Notes: a model not told the origin generated them from the letters alone. A stretch of 36,296 nucleotides of DNA from Paenibacillus camerounensis (GCF_000723885.1 NZ_CCDG010000033.1:1-36296), one strand, 5' to 3'; shown: positions 1 through 8,464, counted from the stretch's first letter. A program made the numbers and translations.

Positions 1-141
1 TATCCAATCTTTAATTCGCAGATTCGTTTCGGATTCAGTTTTCAGGAATCAAGTTCCTGAACAACCTTAAGCTGCAAGTCCTTCTGAGGACTGATCTTTT
101 CTCGCAGCGATTTCGAGAAGCGGAAGCTTCGAAAAATCATG
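1..141 (+). other. 23S-5S rRNA spacer (partial)
   Basis: AT-rich non-coding sequence directly before the 5S gene. Three small perfect hairpins are visible: TCAGGAA/TTCCTGA (42-60), AGTCCT/AGGACT (77-92) and GAAGC/GCTTC closing a GGAA loop (117-130). Such hairpins are expected in an rRNA spacer that is processed by ribonucleases. No 23S sequence is recognisable, so the spacer assignment is inferred from position. Confidence 0.6.
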
Positions 142-258
142 TTTGGTGGCGATGGCGGAGGGGTTCCACGCGTACCCATCCCGAACACGACCGTTAAGTC
201 CTCCAGCGCCAATGGTACTTGGACCGAAGGGTCCTGGGAGAGTAGGACGCCGCCAAGC
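142..258 (+). rRNA. rrf: 5S ribosomal RNA
   Basis: The sequence opens with TTTGGTGGCG and closes with CGCCGCCAAGC, which pair as the terminal helix I of 5S rRNA. The conserved internal blocks CCCATCCCGAACACG and GAGAGTAGGACG are present. Length is 117 nt, normal for Firmicutes 5S. It would be the last rRNA gene of an operon whose 16S and 23S lie outside the window. Confidence 0.96.
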
Positions 259-265
259 ACTTAAG

Positions 266-294
266 ACCACTGCTGATTACAGCGGTGGTTTTTT
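266..294 (+). terminator. Rho-independent terminator of the rRNA operon
   Basis: A 10-bp stem ACCACTGCTG/CAGCGGTGGT with one G-U pair, an ATTA loop and a following T run. It begins 8 nt after the 5S gene. Confidence 0.9.
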
Positions 295-617
295 GTTTTG
301 ATTATAAACCTAAGCCAATATTATGATATATAAAGTGTCTAACATAATGAATGCTAGAGAGATTCAATAGCTGCCCCCTAATCTCTTAACGGACTGAGCA
401 GCCTTTATTCTCAGCAAAATCGATGGTTTTGAGTTCTAACAGTCACCAGTGCTCATATGTACGGTAATATAGCTAATTTTGGCTGCTGCAGTGACTATAA
501 AGCGGTACGGTCCGTTAGTACGGCCAAGGAACCCGTTCTGAGGGCTGCTTAGATTGGCAGATTGACCGGTGGCGGAGAAGAGTAAGACATAGGAGTATAA
601 AGGTGCTGAAAAATCTA
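295..617. other. Intergenic stretch, no gene seen
   Basis: About 320 bp between the rRNA terminator and the tRNA promoter. Neither strand offers a convincing reading frame with a ribosome site, and no RNA family is recognised. Confidence 0.6.
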
Positions 618-646
618 TTGCACTTCCTATTTATCTGTGATATAAT
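618..646 (+). promoter_or_regulatory. Promoter of the tRNA cluster
   Basis: A -35 box TTGCAC, a 17-bp spacer and a perfect -10 box TATAAT with an extended TG motif (TGATATAAT). The -10 box ends 33 nt before the first tRNA. A strong sigma-A promoter is expected for stable RNA genes. Confidence 0.8.
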
Positions 647-679
647 ATTTTTTGTTGCTGAAAATAACAACATTGATAT

Positions 680-754
680 GGCCCGTTGGTCAAGGGGTTA
701 AGACACCTCCCTTTCACGGAGGTAACAGGGGTTCGAATCCCCTACGGGTCACCA
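680..754 (+). tRNA. tRNA-Glu (UUC)
   Basis: A full cloverleaf can be drawn. The acceptor GGCCCGT pairs with ACGGGTC, the anticodon arm CCTCC/GGAGG has loop CTTTCAC, and the T arm reads GGTTCGAATCC. The 3' CCA is encoded. First gene of the six-tRNA cluster. Confidence 0.95.
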
Positions 755-821
755 TTAATTTTAAAAAAGAGTTTGCTTTTATAACCTATGTATGGTATGA
801 TCATTAAGTTGCTTCTTCCAT

Positions 822-897
822 GGAGGCTTAGCTCAGCTGGGAGAGCATCTGCCTTACAAGCAGAGGGTCGGGGGTTCGATCCCCTCAGCCTCCACCA
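822..897 (+). tRNA. tRNA-Val (UAC)
   Basis: Acceptor GGAGGCT/AGCCTCC, anticodon stem TCTGC/GCAGA with loop CTTACAA, T loop TTCGATC. The 3' CCA is encoded. Confidence 0.95.
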
Positions 898-914
898 TAT
901 ATATTTATTACTGA

Positions 915-988
<74 letters not shown>

Positions 989-1063
989 TACATCCCCAAA
1001 AAGTGAAGAAATGCTTTGTAGCATATTCCGATTACTTTCCGGGGACCCCAAAGTCTTTATCCT

Positions 1064-1141
1064 GGAACCGTGGTGTAGTTGGCCTAACATGCCTGCCTGT
1101 CACGCAGGAGATCGCGGGTTCGAATCCCGTCGGTTCCGCCA
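1064..1141 (+). tRNA. tRNA-Asp (GUC)
   Basis: Acceptor GGAACCG/CGGTTCC, anticodon stem CCTGC/GCAGG with loop CTGTCAC, and encoded CCA. The 75-nt spacer before it contains complementary blocks (TCCCC with GGGGA, ATGC with GCAT) that could fold for processing. Confidence 0.95.
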
Positions 1142-1196
1142 TTAGTACTTTGTTATAGGGTGTGACAAGCCCAAAGAAATGAAATACATACCGTGT

Positions 1197-1271
1197 GCGG
1201 ACGTGGCTCAGCGGTAGAGCATCGCCTTGCCAAGGCGAGGGTCGCGGGTTCGATTCCCGTCGTCCGCTCCA
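1197..1271 (+). tRNA. tRNA-Gly (GCC)
   Basis: Acceptor GCGGACG/CGTCCGC, anticodon stem TCGCC/GGCGA with loop TTGCCAA, and encoded CCA. Confidence 0.95.
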
Positions 1272-1277
1272 ATATAT

Positions 1278-1354
1278 GCGCCCTTAGCTCAGCTGGATAG
1301 AGCGTTTGACTACGAATCAAAAGGTCGGGAGTTCGAATCTCTCAGGGCGCGCCA
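1278..1354 (+). tRNA. tRNA-Arg (ACG)
   Basis: Acceptor GCGCCCT/AGGGCGC, anticodon stem TTTGA/TCAAA with loop CTACGAA, and encoded CCA. The A34 of the ACG anticodon is normally edited to inosine. Last tRNA, only 6 nt after tRNA-Gly. Confidence 0.95.
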
Positions 1355-1369
1355 TATTTACTTCAAAGA

Positions 1370-1398
1370 AGCATCTCTCCGGAGAGGCTATTTTTTTT
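1370..1398 (+). terminator. Terminator of the tRNA cluster
   Basis: AGCATCTC pairs with GAGAGGCT (one mismatch) around a TCCG loop, followed by A and eight T residues. Located 15 nt after tRNA-Arg. Confidence 0.85.
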
Positions 1399-1435
1399 GT
1401 CTGGATAACCTAGGATGCCGGCGGGAGGAAAGAGG

Positions 1436-1538
1436 ATCCGCTCTTTTTATTAAGAGCGGATTTTGTTGCTCCGCAACGGTTATAGCAAAACGGAATGGAG
1501 AATTACTTTTGAAGTAATTTTACCATTCCGTTCTTTTT
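1436..1538 (+). terminator. Three consecutive hairpins, the last a strong terminator
   Basis: Hairpin 1 (1436-1461) is a perfect 10-bp stem ATCCGCTCTT/AAGAGCGGAT followed by TTTG. Hairpin 2 (1465-1477) is GTTGC/GCAAC. Hairpin 3 (1489-1532) pairs AACGGAATGG with CCATTCCGTT and contains a nested perfect 8-bp stem AATTACTT/AAGTAATT, then CTTTTT. Transcription already has a terminator at 1370-1398, so these may be backup terminators or mark a short transcript of their own. Confidence 0.6.
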
Positions 1539-1626
1539 ATATATCAGCTTATAATATTAGTTTAAATAGATAGAGAAGGAACATTAAAAGGGAAGCTGCC
1601 GAAAAGGCAGAAAAGGAGGCATTTGT

Positions 1627-2040
1627 ATGTTCAAAAGCATAAAGCAGCGCATCAACAATGCTAATCAAATGCATAAAATACGCAACGAAAGCCCAGAGGC
1701 ATTGGAGCGGGCATTAGAGGAGCATGGCAGAGCAGAGAAGGTCAGTGATAACGTTACACCGGTTAAAACTCCGCTGGTAATCCGGTTTTTCCGCTGGATG
1801 CTGCGGCTTTTGACTGTCTTGATATTAATCGTGATCTTCCTCGGGGTTCCCCGTGCTGACAATCCCTTATTTTCACTGATGAGCTTTGGCTTGCTGCTGT
1901 CCCTGCTGTACCTGATAGCTGGTCTTGCTCACCCCTCGATAGTCTTCGTCCGGAGGAGATGGACAAGGGAAGATATGCTCGAGCTGTTCGGCCTGCTGAG
2001 TATCGTTTTTATTGTTTTGCTGGTTGTGTTTCATCAGTAG
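1627..2040 (+). CDS. Hypothetical small membrane protein
   Basis: 137 residues, family not recognised. The N-terminal half (1-50) is soluble, charged and probably helical. Three hydrophobic segments follow at about 56-74, 81-101 and 118-136, so the product is probably an inner-membrane protein. A basic VRRRW stretch lies between segments 2 and 3, consistent with a cytoplasmic loop. The ATG has a good ribosome site, AAGGAGG, 7 nt upstream. The 3' end overlaps the converging deoR-type gene by 32 bp, so the two mRNAs are complementary there. No function can be assigned. Confidence 0.75.
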   Translation: MFKSIKQRINNANQMHKIRNESPEALERALEEHGRAEKVSDNVTPVKTPLVIRFFRWMLRLLTVLILIVIFLGVPRADNPLFSLMSFGLLLSLLYLIAGLAHPSIVFVRRRWTREDMLELFGLLSIVFIVLLVVFHQ

Positions 2041-2803
2041 GTGCACTGTATAGTACGGATACCTGGTAGCTGTTGAGAAAGCTGATCCATTCCTCAGAAG
2101 GCTTCTGATCGGTCACGATGTAATCCACTTTGTCAAAGCTGAACAGCTTAATGAAGGCAATCCGGTCGAACTTCGAATGGTCGACGAGCAGCACGACCTT
2201 GCTGGCCTGCTTTTGCATCAGAATCTTCAGCTCGCTTTCCTCCTCGTTGGAATCACTGAGCCCTCCGGTCATCGACAGTGCTTTACAGCTGAACAGGGCG
2301 ACGTCCACATTGTACTTCTGGATGGTCTGGGAAGCGGTGGGCCCGACGAAGGAGCTGGTCTCGGGTCCCAGTGTACCGCCGGTAGAAATCAGCTTATGGC
2401 CGGAATGCTGGAATTCGGATAGGACAGCGAGTGAATTGGTGATGATGGTCAGGTTGTGCTTGGATTCGGTGATTTTGCGCAGGGCTTCAAAAGCCGTTGT
2501 GCTCGTATCCGTCATCAGGCTGTCCCCGTCATTAATCAGATCCAGCACATTTGATGCAATAATGCTTTTAGACTCCAGATTGACCTGATGTCTGTTTGCA
2601 TATGAGGGGTCCTCGTTGGTATGGGCGTTTAGTATGGCGCCTCCGTAATTTTTTTTGGCCAGGCCCTCCTTGTCCAGCTTGTCCAGATCGCGGCGGATGG
2701 TTTCCTCGGACACCTGGAATTTCTGCGCGAGGTCAGCGACATGCACTTTTTTATGCCGGTACAGCTCGTTAATGATCAAATCTCTCCGTTCAAATGCCTT
2801 CAT
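2009..2803 (-). CDS. DeoR/GlpR-family transcriptional repressor, probable fuc regulator
   Basis: 264 residues, standard family length. An N-terminal DeoR helix-turn-helix spans about 5-57, with the signature VSEETIRRDLDKLDKEGL. A DeoR C-terminal effector domain (about 75-235) contains the sugar-phosphate-binding features DTSTTA, ITNS, STGG and the VDHSKFDR block. Family members usually repress sugar operons and are released by a phosphorylated intermediate. The gene is transcribed away from fucI with a 336-bp gap, so it most likely controls the fucose operon, with L-fuculose 1-phosphate a plausible inducer. That role is inferred from position. The start has an AAGGGTGGG ribosome site. Its 3' end overlaps the converging small gene. 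Confidence 0.9.
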   Translation of the reverse strand: MKAFERRDLIINELYRHKKVHVADLAQKFQVSEETIRRDLDKLDKEGLAKKNYGGAILNAHTNEDPSYANRHQVNLESKSIIASNVLDLINDGDSLMTDTSTTAFEALRKITESKHNLTIITNSLAVLSEFQHSGHKLISTGGTLGPETSSFVGPTASQTIQKYNVDVALFSCKALSMTGGLSDSNEEESELKILMQKQASKVVLLVDHSKFDRIAFIKLFSFDKVDYIVTDQKPSEEWISFLNSYQVSVLYSAPTDETQPAKQ

Positions 2804-2887
2804 GCTTACCCACCCTTGTCTACAAAATCATATATTACTCATAGTGTACTACATTTGACCGCAAGATAGTCAGAACTCACACGTGAA

Positions 2888-2947
2888 TCCACAATTAATT
2901 ATTACAATATCACATAATACCACATAAACTTAATATAAAATTGTGGT
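2888..2947. promoter_or_regulatory. Candidate operator region of the fuc/deoR-type divergon
   Basis: AT-rich sequence just upstream of the fuc -35 box. The heptamer CACATAA occurs at 2911-2917 and 2921-2927, a 10-bp period. ACCACA at 2919-2924 is inverted as TGTGGT at 2942-2947, and TCCACA occurs at 2888. The arrangement suits binding by the adjacent repressor, but no family consensus was available to test it. Confidence 0.35.
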
Positions 2948-2953
2948 TTATTG

Positions 2954-2982
2954 TTGACTTTGCATCGCTCTGACTCTATGAT
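2954..2982 (+). promoter_or_regulatory. Predicted sigma-A promoter of the fuc operon
   Basis: TTGACT, 17-bp spacer, TATGAT. The predicted transcript start near 2989 leaves a leader of about 150 nt before fucI. Confidence 0.65.
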
Positions 2983-3055
2983 AAACATGAACTTAATTAT
3001 AATATCTAGTACGGGATCAGGCGGCACGGGATGGGTCAGTCTCACAACATCTTCA

Positions 3056-3069
3056 TGATAGCGCTTTAA
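3056..3069 (+). promoter_or_regulatory. Candidate CRE (CcpA) site in the fuc leader
   Basis: TGATAGCGCTTTAA fits the catabolite-responsive element pattern TGNNANCGNTNNCA except for one of the two final positions. It sits downstream of the predicted promoter, where CcpA can act as a roadblock. Glucose repression of fucose use would be expected. Confidence 0.5.
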
Positions 3070-3139
3070 AAGGGGGCTGGATTTACGTCTGCAAGGATCT
3101 GCCGCAATATCCAACCAATTCATTTGAGGAGGAACAGCA

Positions 3140-4906
3140 GTGGCAACAATTTATCCGAAGATTGGAATCCGGCCTACGATTGATGGAAGAAGACGCGGTG
3201 TCCGCGAATCGCTGGAGGCCCAGACTATGGGAATGGCAGAGCGGGTGGCTAAATTTCTTACGGAAAAGCTCTTTTATCCGGACGGGACTCCTATTGAGTG
3301 TGTTATCGCTGATTCGACGATCGGCGGTGTTAAGGAAGCAGCGGCTGCCGCACAGAAATTTGCCGGACAGAATGTAGGCGTATCGATTACCGTAACCCCG
3401 TGCTGGTGTTATGGCTCGGAAACGATGGATATGGATGCAGCCATTCCGCATGCTGTATGGGGATTTAACGGGACTGAGCGCCCGGGGGCAGTATATCTGG
3501 CAGCCGTTCTGTCTGCTTATGCGCAAAAGGGAATTCCCGCGTTCGGCATATATGGTGAGGATGTACAGGAATCCAGCAGTGAAGAGATCCCTGCAGATGT
3601 GCAGGCAAAGCTGCTGCAGTTCGCCAAATCGGCTATGGCAGTAGCGCTGATGAAAGGTAAATCTTACCTGTCCATGGGCTCAGTCTCAATGGGGATAGCC
3701 GGCTCAATTGTGAATGAACAGTTCTTCCAGGACTATCTGGGCATGCGGAATGAATATATCGATATGTCCGAATACGTGCGCCGGTTCGAGGAAGAAATTT
3801 ATGATAAAGAGGAATTTGCACAAGCCTTGGCCTGGGTTAAGGAAAAATGCATTACCGGAGCAGACAACAACCCGCAGCACCTGCAGATCAGCGATGAACT
3901 AAAGGAGCAGCAGTGGGAGACCTGTGTCAAAATGGCGCTCATCGCGCGTGACCTCATGGTTGGTAACCCGCGGCTGGCTGAGCTCGGCTTTGAGGAGGAG
4001 GCTAATGGTCATAACGCCATCGTCGGGGGCTTCCAGGGCCAGCGGCAGTGGACGGACCATTTTCCTAATGGAGATTTCATGGAGACGATTCTGAACTCCT
4101 CCTTTGACTGGAACGGCCGGCGTGCCCCGTATATTGTGGCTACAGAGAATGACAGCCTGAACGGGGTAACGATGCTGTTCAACTATCTGCTTACGAATAC
4201 GGCACAGATTTTTGCCGATGTCCGGACGTTCTGGAGTCCTGCTGCGGTTGAACGGGTGACCGGATATAAGCTGGAAGGAGAGGCGGCGCATGGGCTGCTG
4301 CATCTGATCAACTCGGGCTCTGCAGCGCTGGATGGTACGGGAGAGCAGACAGTAGACGGGAAGCCTGCGATTAAGCCGTTCTGGGAGATCACGGATGACG
4401 AGGCGGAGCGCTGTATAGCAGAGACCCAGTTCCGTCCGGCTTCGCAGGAATATTTCCGCGGGGGCGGCTTCTCCACCGATTATCTCACAAAGGGCGGAAT
4501 GCCTGTAACGATGGCCCGGCTTAATCTGGTTAAGGGGCTTGGACCCGTTCTGCAGCTTGTAGAGGGATACACGGTTGAGCTGCCGGAAGTAGTTCATAAG
4601 ACGCTGGATGAGCGGACCGATCCGACCTGGCCAACGACCTGGTTTGCTCCTAAGCTGACGGATCAGGGCTCGTTCAAAACCGTCTATGATGTCATGAACA
4701 ACTGGGGAGCCAATCATGGTGCCATCAGCTACGGGCATATCGGTGCAGATCTGATCACGCTGGCCTCCATCCTGCGGATTCCGGTCAGTATGCACAATGT
4801 GGAGGAGGAACGGATTTTTAGACCGCGCGTGTGGTCCCTGTTCGGAACAGAGGATCTGGAGAGTGCAGATTACCGGGCTTGCCGTAACTTCGGACCGCTG
4901 TACTAA
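3140..4906 (+). CDS. fucI: L-fucose isomerase
   Basis: 588 residues, close to the 591 of E. coli FucI, with near-identical blocks throughout ([46 protein letters not shown]). It converts L-fucose to L-fuculose using a metal ion, usually Mn2+, in the cytoplasm. Residues aligning with the E. coli metal ligands are present: Glu336 in ATEND, Asp360 in IFADVR and His526 in GANHG. The start is GTG, chosen because GAGGAGGA lies 6-7 nt upstream and the protein begins like its relatives. It is the first gene of a four-gene operon; the kinase gene follows after 17 nt. The family also acts on D-arabinose, so that substrate is possible. Confidence 0.97.
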   Translation: MATIYPKIGIRPTIDGRRRGVRESLEAQTMGMAERVAKFLTEKLFYPDGTPIECVIADSTIGGVKEAAAAAQKFAGQNVGVSITVTPCWCYGSETMDMDAAIPHAVWGFNGTERPGAVYLAAVLSAYAQKGIPAFGIYGEDVQESSSEEIPADVQAKLLQFAKSAMAVALMKGKSYLSMGSVSMGIAGSIVNEQFFQDYLGMRNEYIDMSEYVRRFEEEIYDKEEFAQALAWVKEKCITGADNNPQHLQISDELKEQQWETCVKMALIARDLMVGNPRLAELGFEEEANGHNAIVGGFQGQRQWTDHFPNGDFMETILNSSFDWNGRRAPYIVATENDSLNGVTMLFNYLLTNTAQIFADVRTFWSPAAVERVTGYKLEGEAAHGLLHLINSGSAALDGTGEQTVDGKPAIKPFWEITDDEAERCIAETQFRPASQEYFRGGGFSTDYLTKGGMPVTMARLNLVKGLGPVLQLVEGYTVELPEVVHKTLDERTDPTWPTTWFAPKLTDQGSFKTVYDVMNNWGANHGAISYGHIGADLITLASILRIPVSMHNVEEERIFRPRVWSLFGTEDLESADYRACRNFGPLY

Positions 4907-4923
4907 AATCGGAGGCAAAGCAG

Positions 4924-6372
4924 GTGCGGGATATGGATGAAATAATCAAGCTGCTCGCAGTGGACCTGGGAGCGAGCTCGGGCAGGGTCATGCTGGGCCT
5001 GTATGACGGCAAACGTATAAAGGTGGAGGAGGTTCACCGGTTTGCCAATCAGCCGGTTGAGCTGCACGGGCATTTGTACTGGGATGTGCTGCAGCTGTTT
5101 CATGAGATAAAGCAGGGAATACGCAAGGCGGCCAGGGAGTACGGGACTTTGACGTCCGTGAGCGTAGACACCTGGGGTGTGGACTACGGCTTCATTGACC
5201 GGAAGGGGCAGCTGCTGTACGCCCCGCATCATTACCGGGATCAGCGGACAGCTGCCTCAGCTCCTATTCTTGAGGAGCTGCTGCCGCCGGCTGAGCAGTT
5301 CAAGCTGACGGGCAATCAGTCAGCCCGCATTAACACGGTATATCAGCTGTTCGCGGATCTTGAGGAGAGTCCATGGCTCAGGGAGACCGCAGATATGATG
5401 CTGCTCATGCCGGATCTGTTCCATTATCTGCTCTCTGGCACCGCTGCCGGGGAGCAGACGATCTGGAGCACCAGCGGTCTGCTGGCCGCCGGATCATCAG
5501 CCGCTTCCGCGAAGGTGATGAACAGGCTGCGGCTTCCGCTTAACCTGGTTCCGCAGCTTGTGCCGGCCGGAACGGTGATTGGACAACTGCTTCCATCGCT
5601 GCAGAAGGAACTTGGCGCAGGGCCGCTGCAGGTCATCGCCGGGGCTTCACACGACACTGCATCTGCGGTTGCTTCCATTCCGTACGGGCCGGGAGGGGGC
5701 GCTGCCGCTTTTATCAGCTGCGGAACATGGTCTCTTGCAGGTATGGAGACAGAGCAACCGGTGCTGACAGATCAGGCCCGTGAATACGGCTTTACCAATG
5801 AAGGCTGCTTCGGCGGCGGAAACCGGCTGCTGAAGAATATTACGGGGCTGTGGATGTTGCAGGAGACGCAAAGAGGCTGGGCGCTGGCGGGTGAGCCGGT
5901 GTCTCATCAGGAGGCGGTCCGGCTTGCCGCAGAAGCCCGTAGTGAAGGTTATGCTGCGGCTGTCATAGATCCGGATGATGTCCTGTTCAGCACGCCGGGG
6001 GATATGCCCGGCCGGATTGCAGCCTATTGTACCCGTTCCGCCCAGCAGCCGCCGGAAAGGAAGGGCGAGGTTATTCTTACCATTTTGCAGAGCCTTGCCT
6101 CGGCCTATTCCCAAACAATAAGTGAGCTGGAGACGCTGACCGGGCAGAGCATCTGCGCAATTCATATGGTGGGCGGAGGCATCCGCAATGAGCTGCTGTG
6201 CCAGCTTACGGCTGAGGCCACCGGAAAAGAGATTATCGCCGGGCCTGCCGAGGCCAGTGCGACCGGTAATGTGGCGGTCCAGTTAGCTGCCCTGGGAATA
6301 GCTGAAGCTGCTGAGCTCAGAGAGCTTATAGCACAGTCCTGTACGCTTGTCCGTTATTATCCGTCGAAATAA
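4924..6372 (+). CDS. rhaB: RhaB-type FGGY kinase, predicted L-fuculokinase
   Basis: 482 residues of the FGGY sugar-kinase family. The N-terminal ATP-binding signature is DLGASSGR (14-21), followed by VDTWGVDYG (81-89), a rhamnulokinase hallmark. Later blocks GASHDTASAV, CGTWSL, NITGLWMLQ and VGGGIRNELL all match E. coli RhaB more closely than classical FucK. It should phosphorylate the ketose at O1. Being between fucI and fucA, its likely substrate is L-fuculose, although L-rhamnulose is chemically similar and may also be used. Translation is expected from GTG at 4924, with GGAGG 8 nt upstream; the ATG three codons later is too far from that site. No permease or rhamnose isomerase gene accompanies it. 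Confidence 0.9.
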   Translation: MRDMDEIIKLLAVDLGASSGRVMLGLYDGKRIKVEEVHRFANQPVELHGHLYWDVLQLFHEIKQGIRKAAREYGTLTSVSVDTWGVDYGFIDRKGQLLYAPHHYRDQRTAASAPILEELLPPAEQFKLTGNQSARINTVYQLFADLEESPWLRETADMMLLMPDLFHYLLSGTAAGEQTIWSTSGLLAAGSSAASAKVMNRLRLPLNLVPQLVPAGTVIGQLLPSLQKELGAGPLQVIAGASHDTASAVASIPYGPGGGAAAFISCGTWSLAGMETEQPVLTDQAREYGFTNEGCFGGGNRLLKNITGLWMLQETQRGWALAGEPVSHQEAVRLAAEARSEGYAAAVIDPDDVLFSTPGDMPGRIAAYCTRSAQQPPERKGEVILTILQSLASAYSQTISELETLTGQSICAIHMVGGGIRNELLCQLTAEATGKEIIAGPAEASATGNVAVQLAALGIAEAAELRELIAQSCTLVRYYPSK

Positions 6373-6385
6373 AGGAGAGTTACCC

Positions 6386-7036
6386 ATGAATCAGAAAGAA
6401 CAAGAACTGCGCCTGCTGATCTGTGATATCGGCAGAAATTTGTTTAATAAGGATTTTATTGCCGCTAATGACGGGAACATTTCGGCCCGTCTGTCCGAAA
6501 CCGAAGTTCTTGCTTCACCAACCGGGATCAGCAAAGGTTATTTGCAGCCGCATATGCTCGTTAAGGTCAATCTGCAGGGAGAGATCCTTGAAGCAGCCGA
6601 GGGCTACCGCCCTTCCACCGAAGTGAAGATGCATCTGCGGATCTATAATGAGCTGCCTGAAATGAACGGGGTGGTGCATGCCCATCCGCCTTATGCGACA
6701 GCTTTTGCGATCAAGGGTGAGCCGCTGGATAAAATGATGATGCCGGAGTCGGTCATAGCAATGGGAGATATTCCGCTGGCGGCTTACGGGACACCTTCTA
6801 CGGAAGAAATCCCGGATTCGCTAATCCCGTTCCTGGGCAGGAAAACGGCCGTCCTGCTGGAAAGCCACGGCGCCCTGACCTGGGGCAAGGATGTTATGAG
6901 CGCCTACATGAACATGGAGCGGCTCGAATATACAGCGAAGCTGACGTTCATTACCCGGATGATCAAGGGGGAACGTGAGCTGCCGCAGAACCGAATTGAT
7001 GAGCTGGTTGCCCTGAGATCTTTTTACGGGATGTAG
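6386..7036 (+). CDS. fucA: L-fuculose-phosphate aldolase
   Basis: 216 residues of the class II aldolase/adducin family, matching the 215 of E. coli FucA. It splits L-fuculose 1-phosphate into dihydroxyacetone phosphate and L-lactaldehyde. Zinc-site residues are recognisable: His98 and His100 in HAHPPYAT and His161 in ESHGAL. Glu79 in RPSTEVKMH is the likely catalytic acid. NDGNISAR (28-35) binds the phosphate. I chose ATG 6386 over an in-frame ATG 39 nt upstream because AAAGGAGAG lies 6 nt before it and the upstream codons overlap the kinase gene. Third gene of the operon. Confidence 0.95.
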   Translation: MNQKEQELRLLICDIGRNLFNKDFIAANDGNISARLSETEVLASPTGISKGYLQPHMLVKVNLQGEILEAAEGYRPSTEVKMHLRIYNELPEMNGVVHAHPPYATAFAIKGEPLDKMMMPESVIAMGDIPLAAYGTPSTEEIPDSLIPFLGRKTAVLLESHGALTWGKDVMSAYMNMERLEYTAKLTFITRMIKGERELPQNRIDELVALRSFYGM

Positions 7037-7058
7037 CAGTGGTCGAAGGAGGAGTAAC

Positions 7059-7493
7059 ATGCTGAAGAAAATTCCTAAGCTTCTGTCCCCTGAGCTGGTC
7101 CGCGTGCTGATGGAGATGGGCCACGGGGATGAGCTGGTGCTGGCAGATGCCCATTTTCCAGGTCATTCCCTGCATAACAGAGTGCTGAGATACGACGGGA
7201 CGGGAATCGCTGCGCTGCTTGATGCGATCCTTGAGCTGCTGCCCCTGGATCATTATGTGCCGCATCAGGCGGCTTTTATGGCCGTAGTGGAGGGTGATCC
7301 ATCTGTGCCGCAGATCTGGTCTGTGTATGAAGCTATTCTTGCGAAGCATGACGGGGCGGCGACGGTTGAATATGAGGAGCGTTTTGACTTTTATAGCCGC
7401 TCCAGGCAGAGCTATGCCATTGTAGTTACGGGTGAAGAGGCGCTTTACGGCAATATCATCATTAAGAAGGGCGTAGTCACACCGGGCGCATGA
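7059..7493 (+). CDS. fucU: L-fucose mutarotase
   Basis: 144 residues of the RbsD/FucU family. It interconverts the alpha and beta anomers of L-fucose so that FucI receives the form it uses. The conserved start LLSPELVRVLMEMGHGDE contains His22. The blocks DAHFPGHS (30-37) and YGNIIIKKGV (130-139) are diagnostic. A strong site, GAAGGAGGAG, precedes the ATG by 4-5 nt, and the gap from fucA is 22 nt. It is the last clear fucose gene; no transporter or lactaldehyde reductase follows. Confidence 0.95.
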   Translation: MLKKIPKLLSPELVRVLMEMGHGDELVLADAHFPGHSLHNRVLRYDGTGIAALLDAILELLPLDHYVPHQAAFMAVVEGDPSVPQIWSVYEAILAKHDGAATVEYEERFDFYSRSRQSYAIVVTGEEALYGNIIIKKGVVTPGA

Positions 7494-7573
7494 GCCAGGC
7501 TGAATGCTTATACGCGGATACCCGATCCTGAATACACTAACAGGAAACCAGCCAAAAGAAGGTAGGGAACCGT

Positions 7574-8422
7574 ATGAGAATCGATCTGGGCTGCGGCAGG
7601 AGCAAGCATGCGAACTGCATTGGCATAGACCGGGTTGGCTACAGGGGAACCGATTTGATTCATGACTTTAATCTGCCAATTCCGCTGGCCGATAGCAGTG
7701 TGGATTTTGTTATGGCCTCGAACAGCTTATCCTATGTGGATGATTTGCAGTCTGTGATGGCGGAGATCTACCGGATTTGCCGTCATGGTGCAGTTGTTGC
7801 TATTGTTGCCCCTTATGCCCATGCTACAGCGAACAGGGTCAATCTCGGATATAAGCAGCATTTCGATGAGCATTCTCCAAAATATTGGACTGCTTATCCT
7901 GATCATTTACTGTACGCCCATGAATTTCCGCTCACTGGTCCGGAGACGCGCCCCTATGAGGGAGAGCTTAATGATCCCCTGGTCGATTTCCGCCTGCTGC
8001 GCATGGAGTTTTTCTACTATCCTGCGTATCACGGTTTCTACAGCCCGGTGGAGCTGGCCTTGCTGCGGCAGTCTCAAATGAATGTGGCCTATCAGGTTAT
8101 GTACCATTTACTTGTGGTAAAAGAGCCGATGTCAGCGGCTGAGCTGTCCGGCTTCCGTGCCAGGTTGCAGTTTGAGGAGCCAGTCTATGTGCAGTCACAG
8201 CGCGATCCTGGCCGCAAGGATGAGGGGGGAGACCAGCCGTTTTATTTGGATCATTTTGCCGACGGACCGGCGGCTGAGCTGCCAGTAAGTCAAGAAGCTA
8301 TAAGTGCAAAAGCGGTTGGCAGGAAGTCAAGAGGCAGTGTACGCAGTAAAAGAAAATATGCGGCGCGGCGCAGGTCTGCTCTGCGCAAGGCTAAGCCGTC
8401 CTCCGGCAAGCGGCACAGCTGA
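7574..8422 (+). CDS. SAM-dependent methyltransferase-like protein with basic tail
   Basis: 282 residues. Class I methyltransferase motif I, DLGCG, is at 4-8 almost at the N-terminus; an acidic strand-2 residue follows in GIDR (17-20), and LADSSVDFVMASN (38-50) resembles the motif II-III region. The fold therefore lacks the extra N-terminal helix of larger family members. The last 45 or so residues are rich in Arg, Lys and Ser and could bind nucleic acid or be disordered. The substrate is unknown. A ribosome site GAAGGTAGGG lies 6 nt upstream. The gene starts 80 bp after fucU with no terminator visible between, so read-through from the fuc promoter is possible, but no metabolic link is apparent. 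Confidence 0.75.
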   Translation: MRIDLGCGRSKHANCIGIDRVGYRGTDLIHDFNLPIPLADSSVDFVMASNSLSYVDDLQSVMAEIYRICRHGAVVAIVAPYAHATANRVNLGYKQHFDEHSPKYWTAYPDHLLYAHEFPLTGPETRPYEGELNDPLVDFRLLRMEFFYYPAYHGFYSPVELALLRQSQMNVAYQVMYHLLVVKEPMSAAELSGFRARLQFEEPVYVQSQRDPGRKDEGGDQPFYLDHFADGPAAELPVSQEAISAKAVGRKSRGSVRSKRKYAARRRSALRKAKPSSGKRHS

Positions 8423-8464
8423 CCCGCGGACCTGAAGCGGGATGGCAGACAGGAATACAGCAAA

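Noticed and set aside
1227..1517. 96-codon frame across tRNA-Gly and tRNA-Arg
   Set aside because: It lies over two clear tRNA genes and a terminator.
2983..3139. Riboswitch in the fuc leader
   Set aside because: The leader is long enough, but no known aptamer core or terminator/antiterminator pair is visible.
3899..4918. 339-codon minus-strand frame inside fucI
   Set aside because: Shadow of a gene with clear family identity on the other strand; codon pattern supports fucI.
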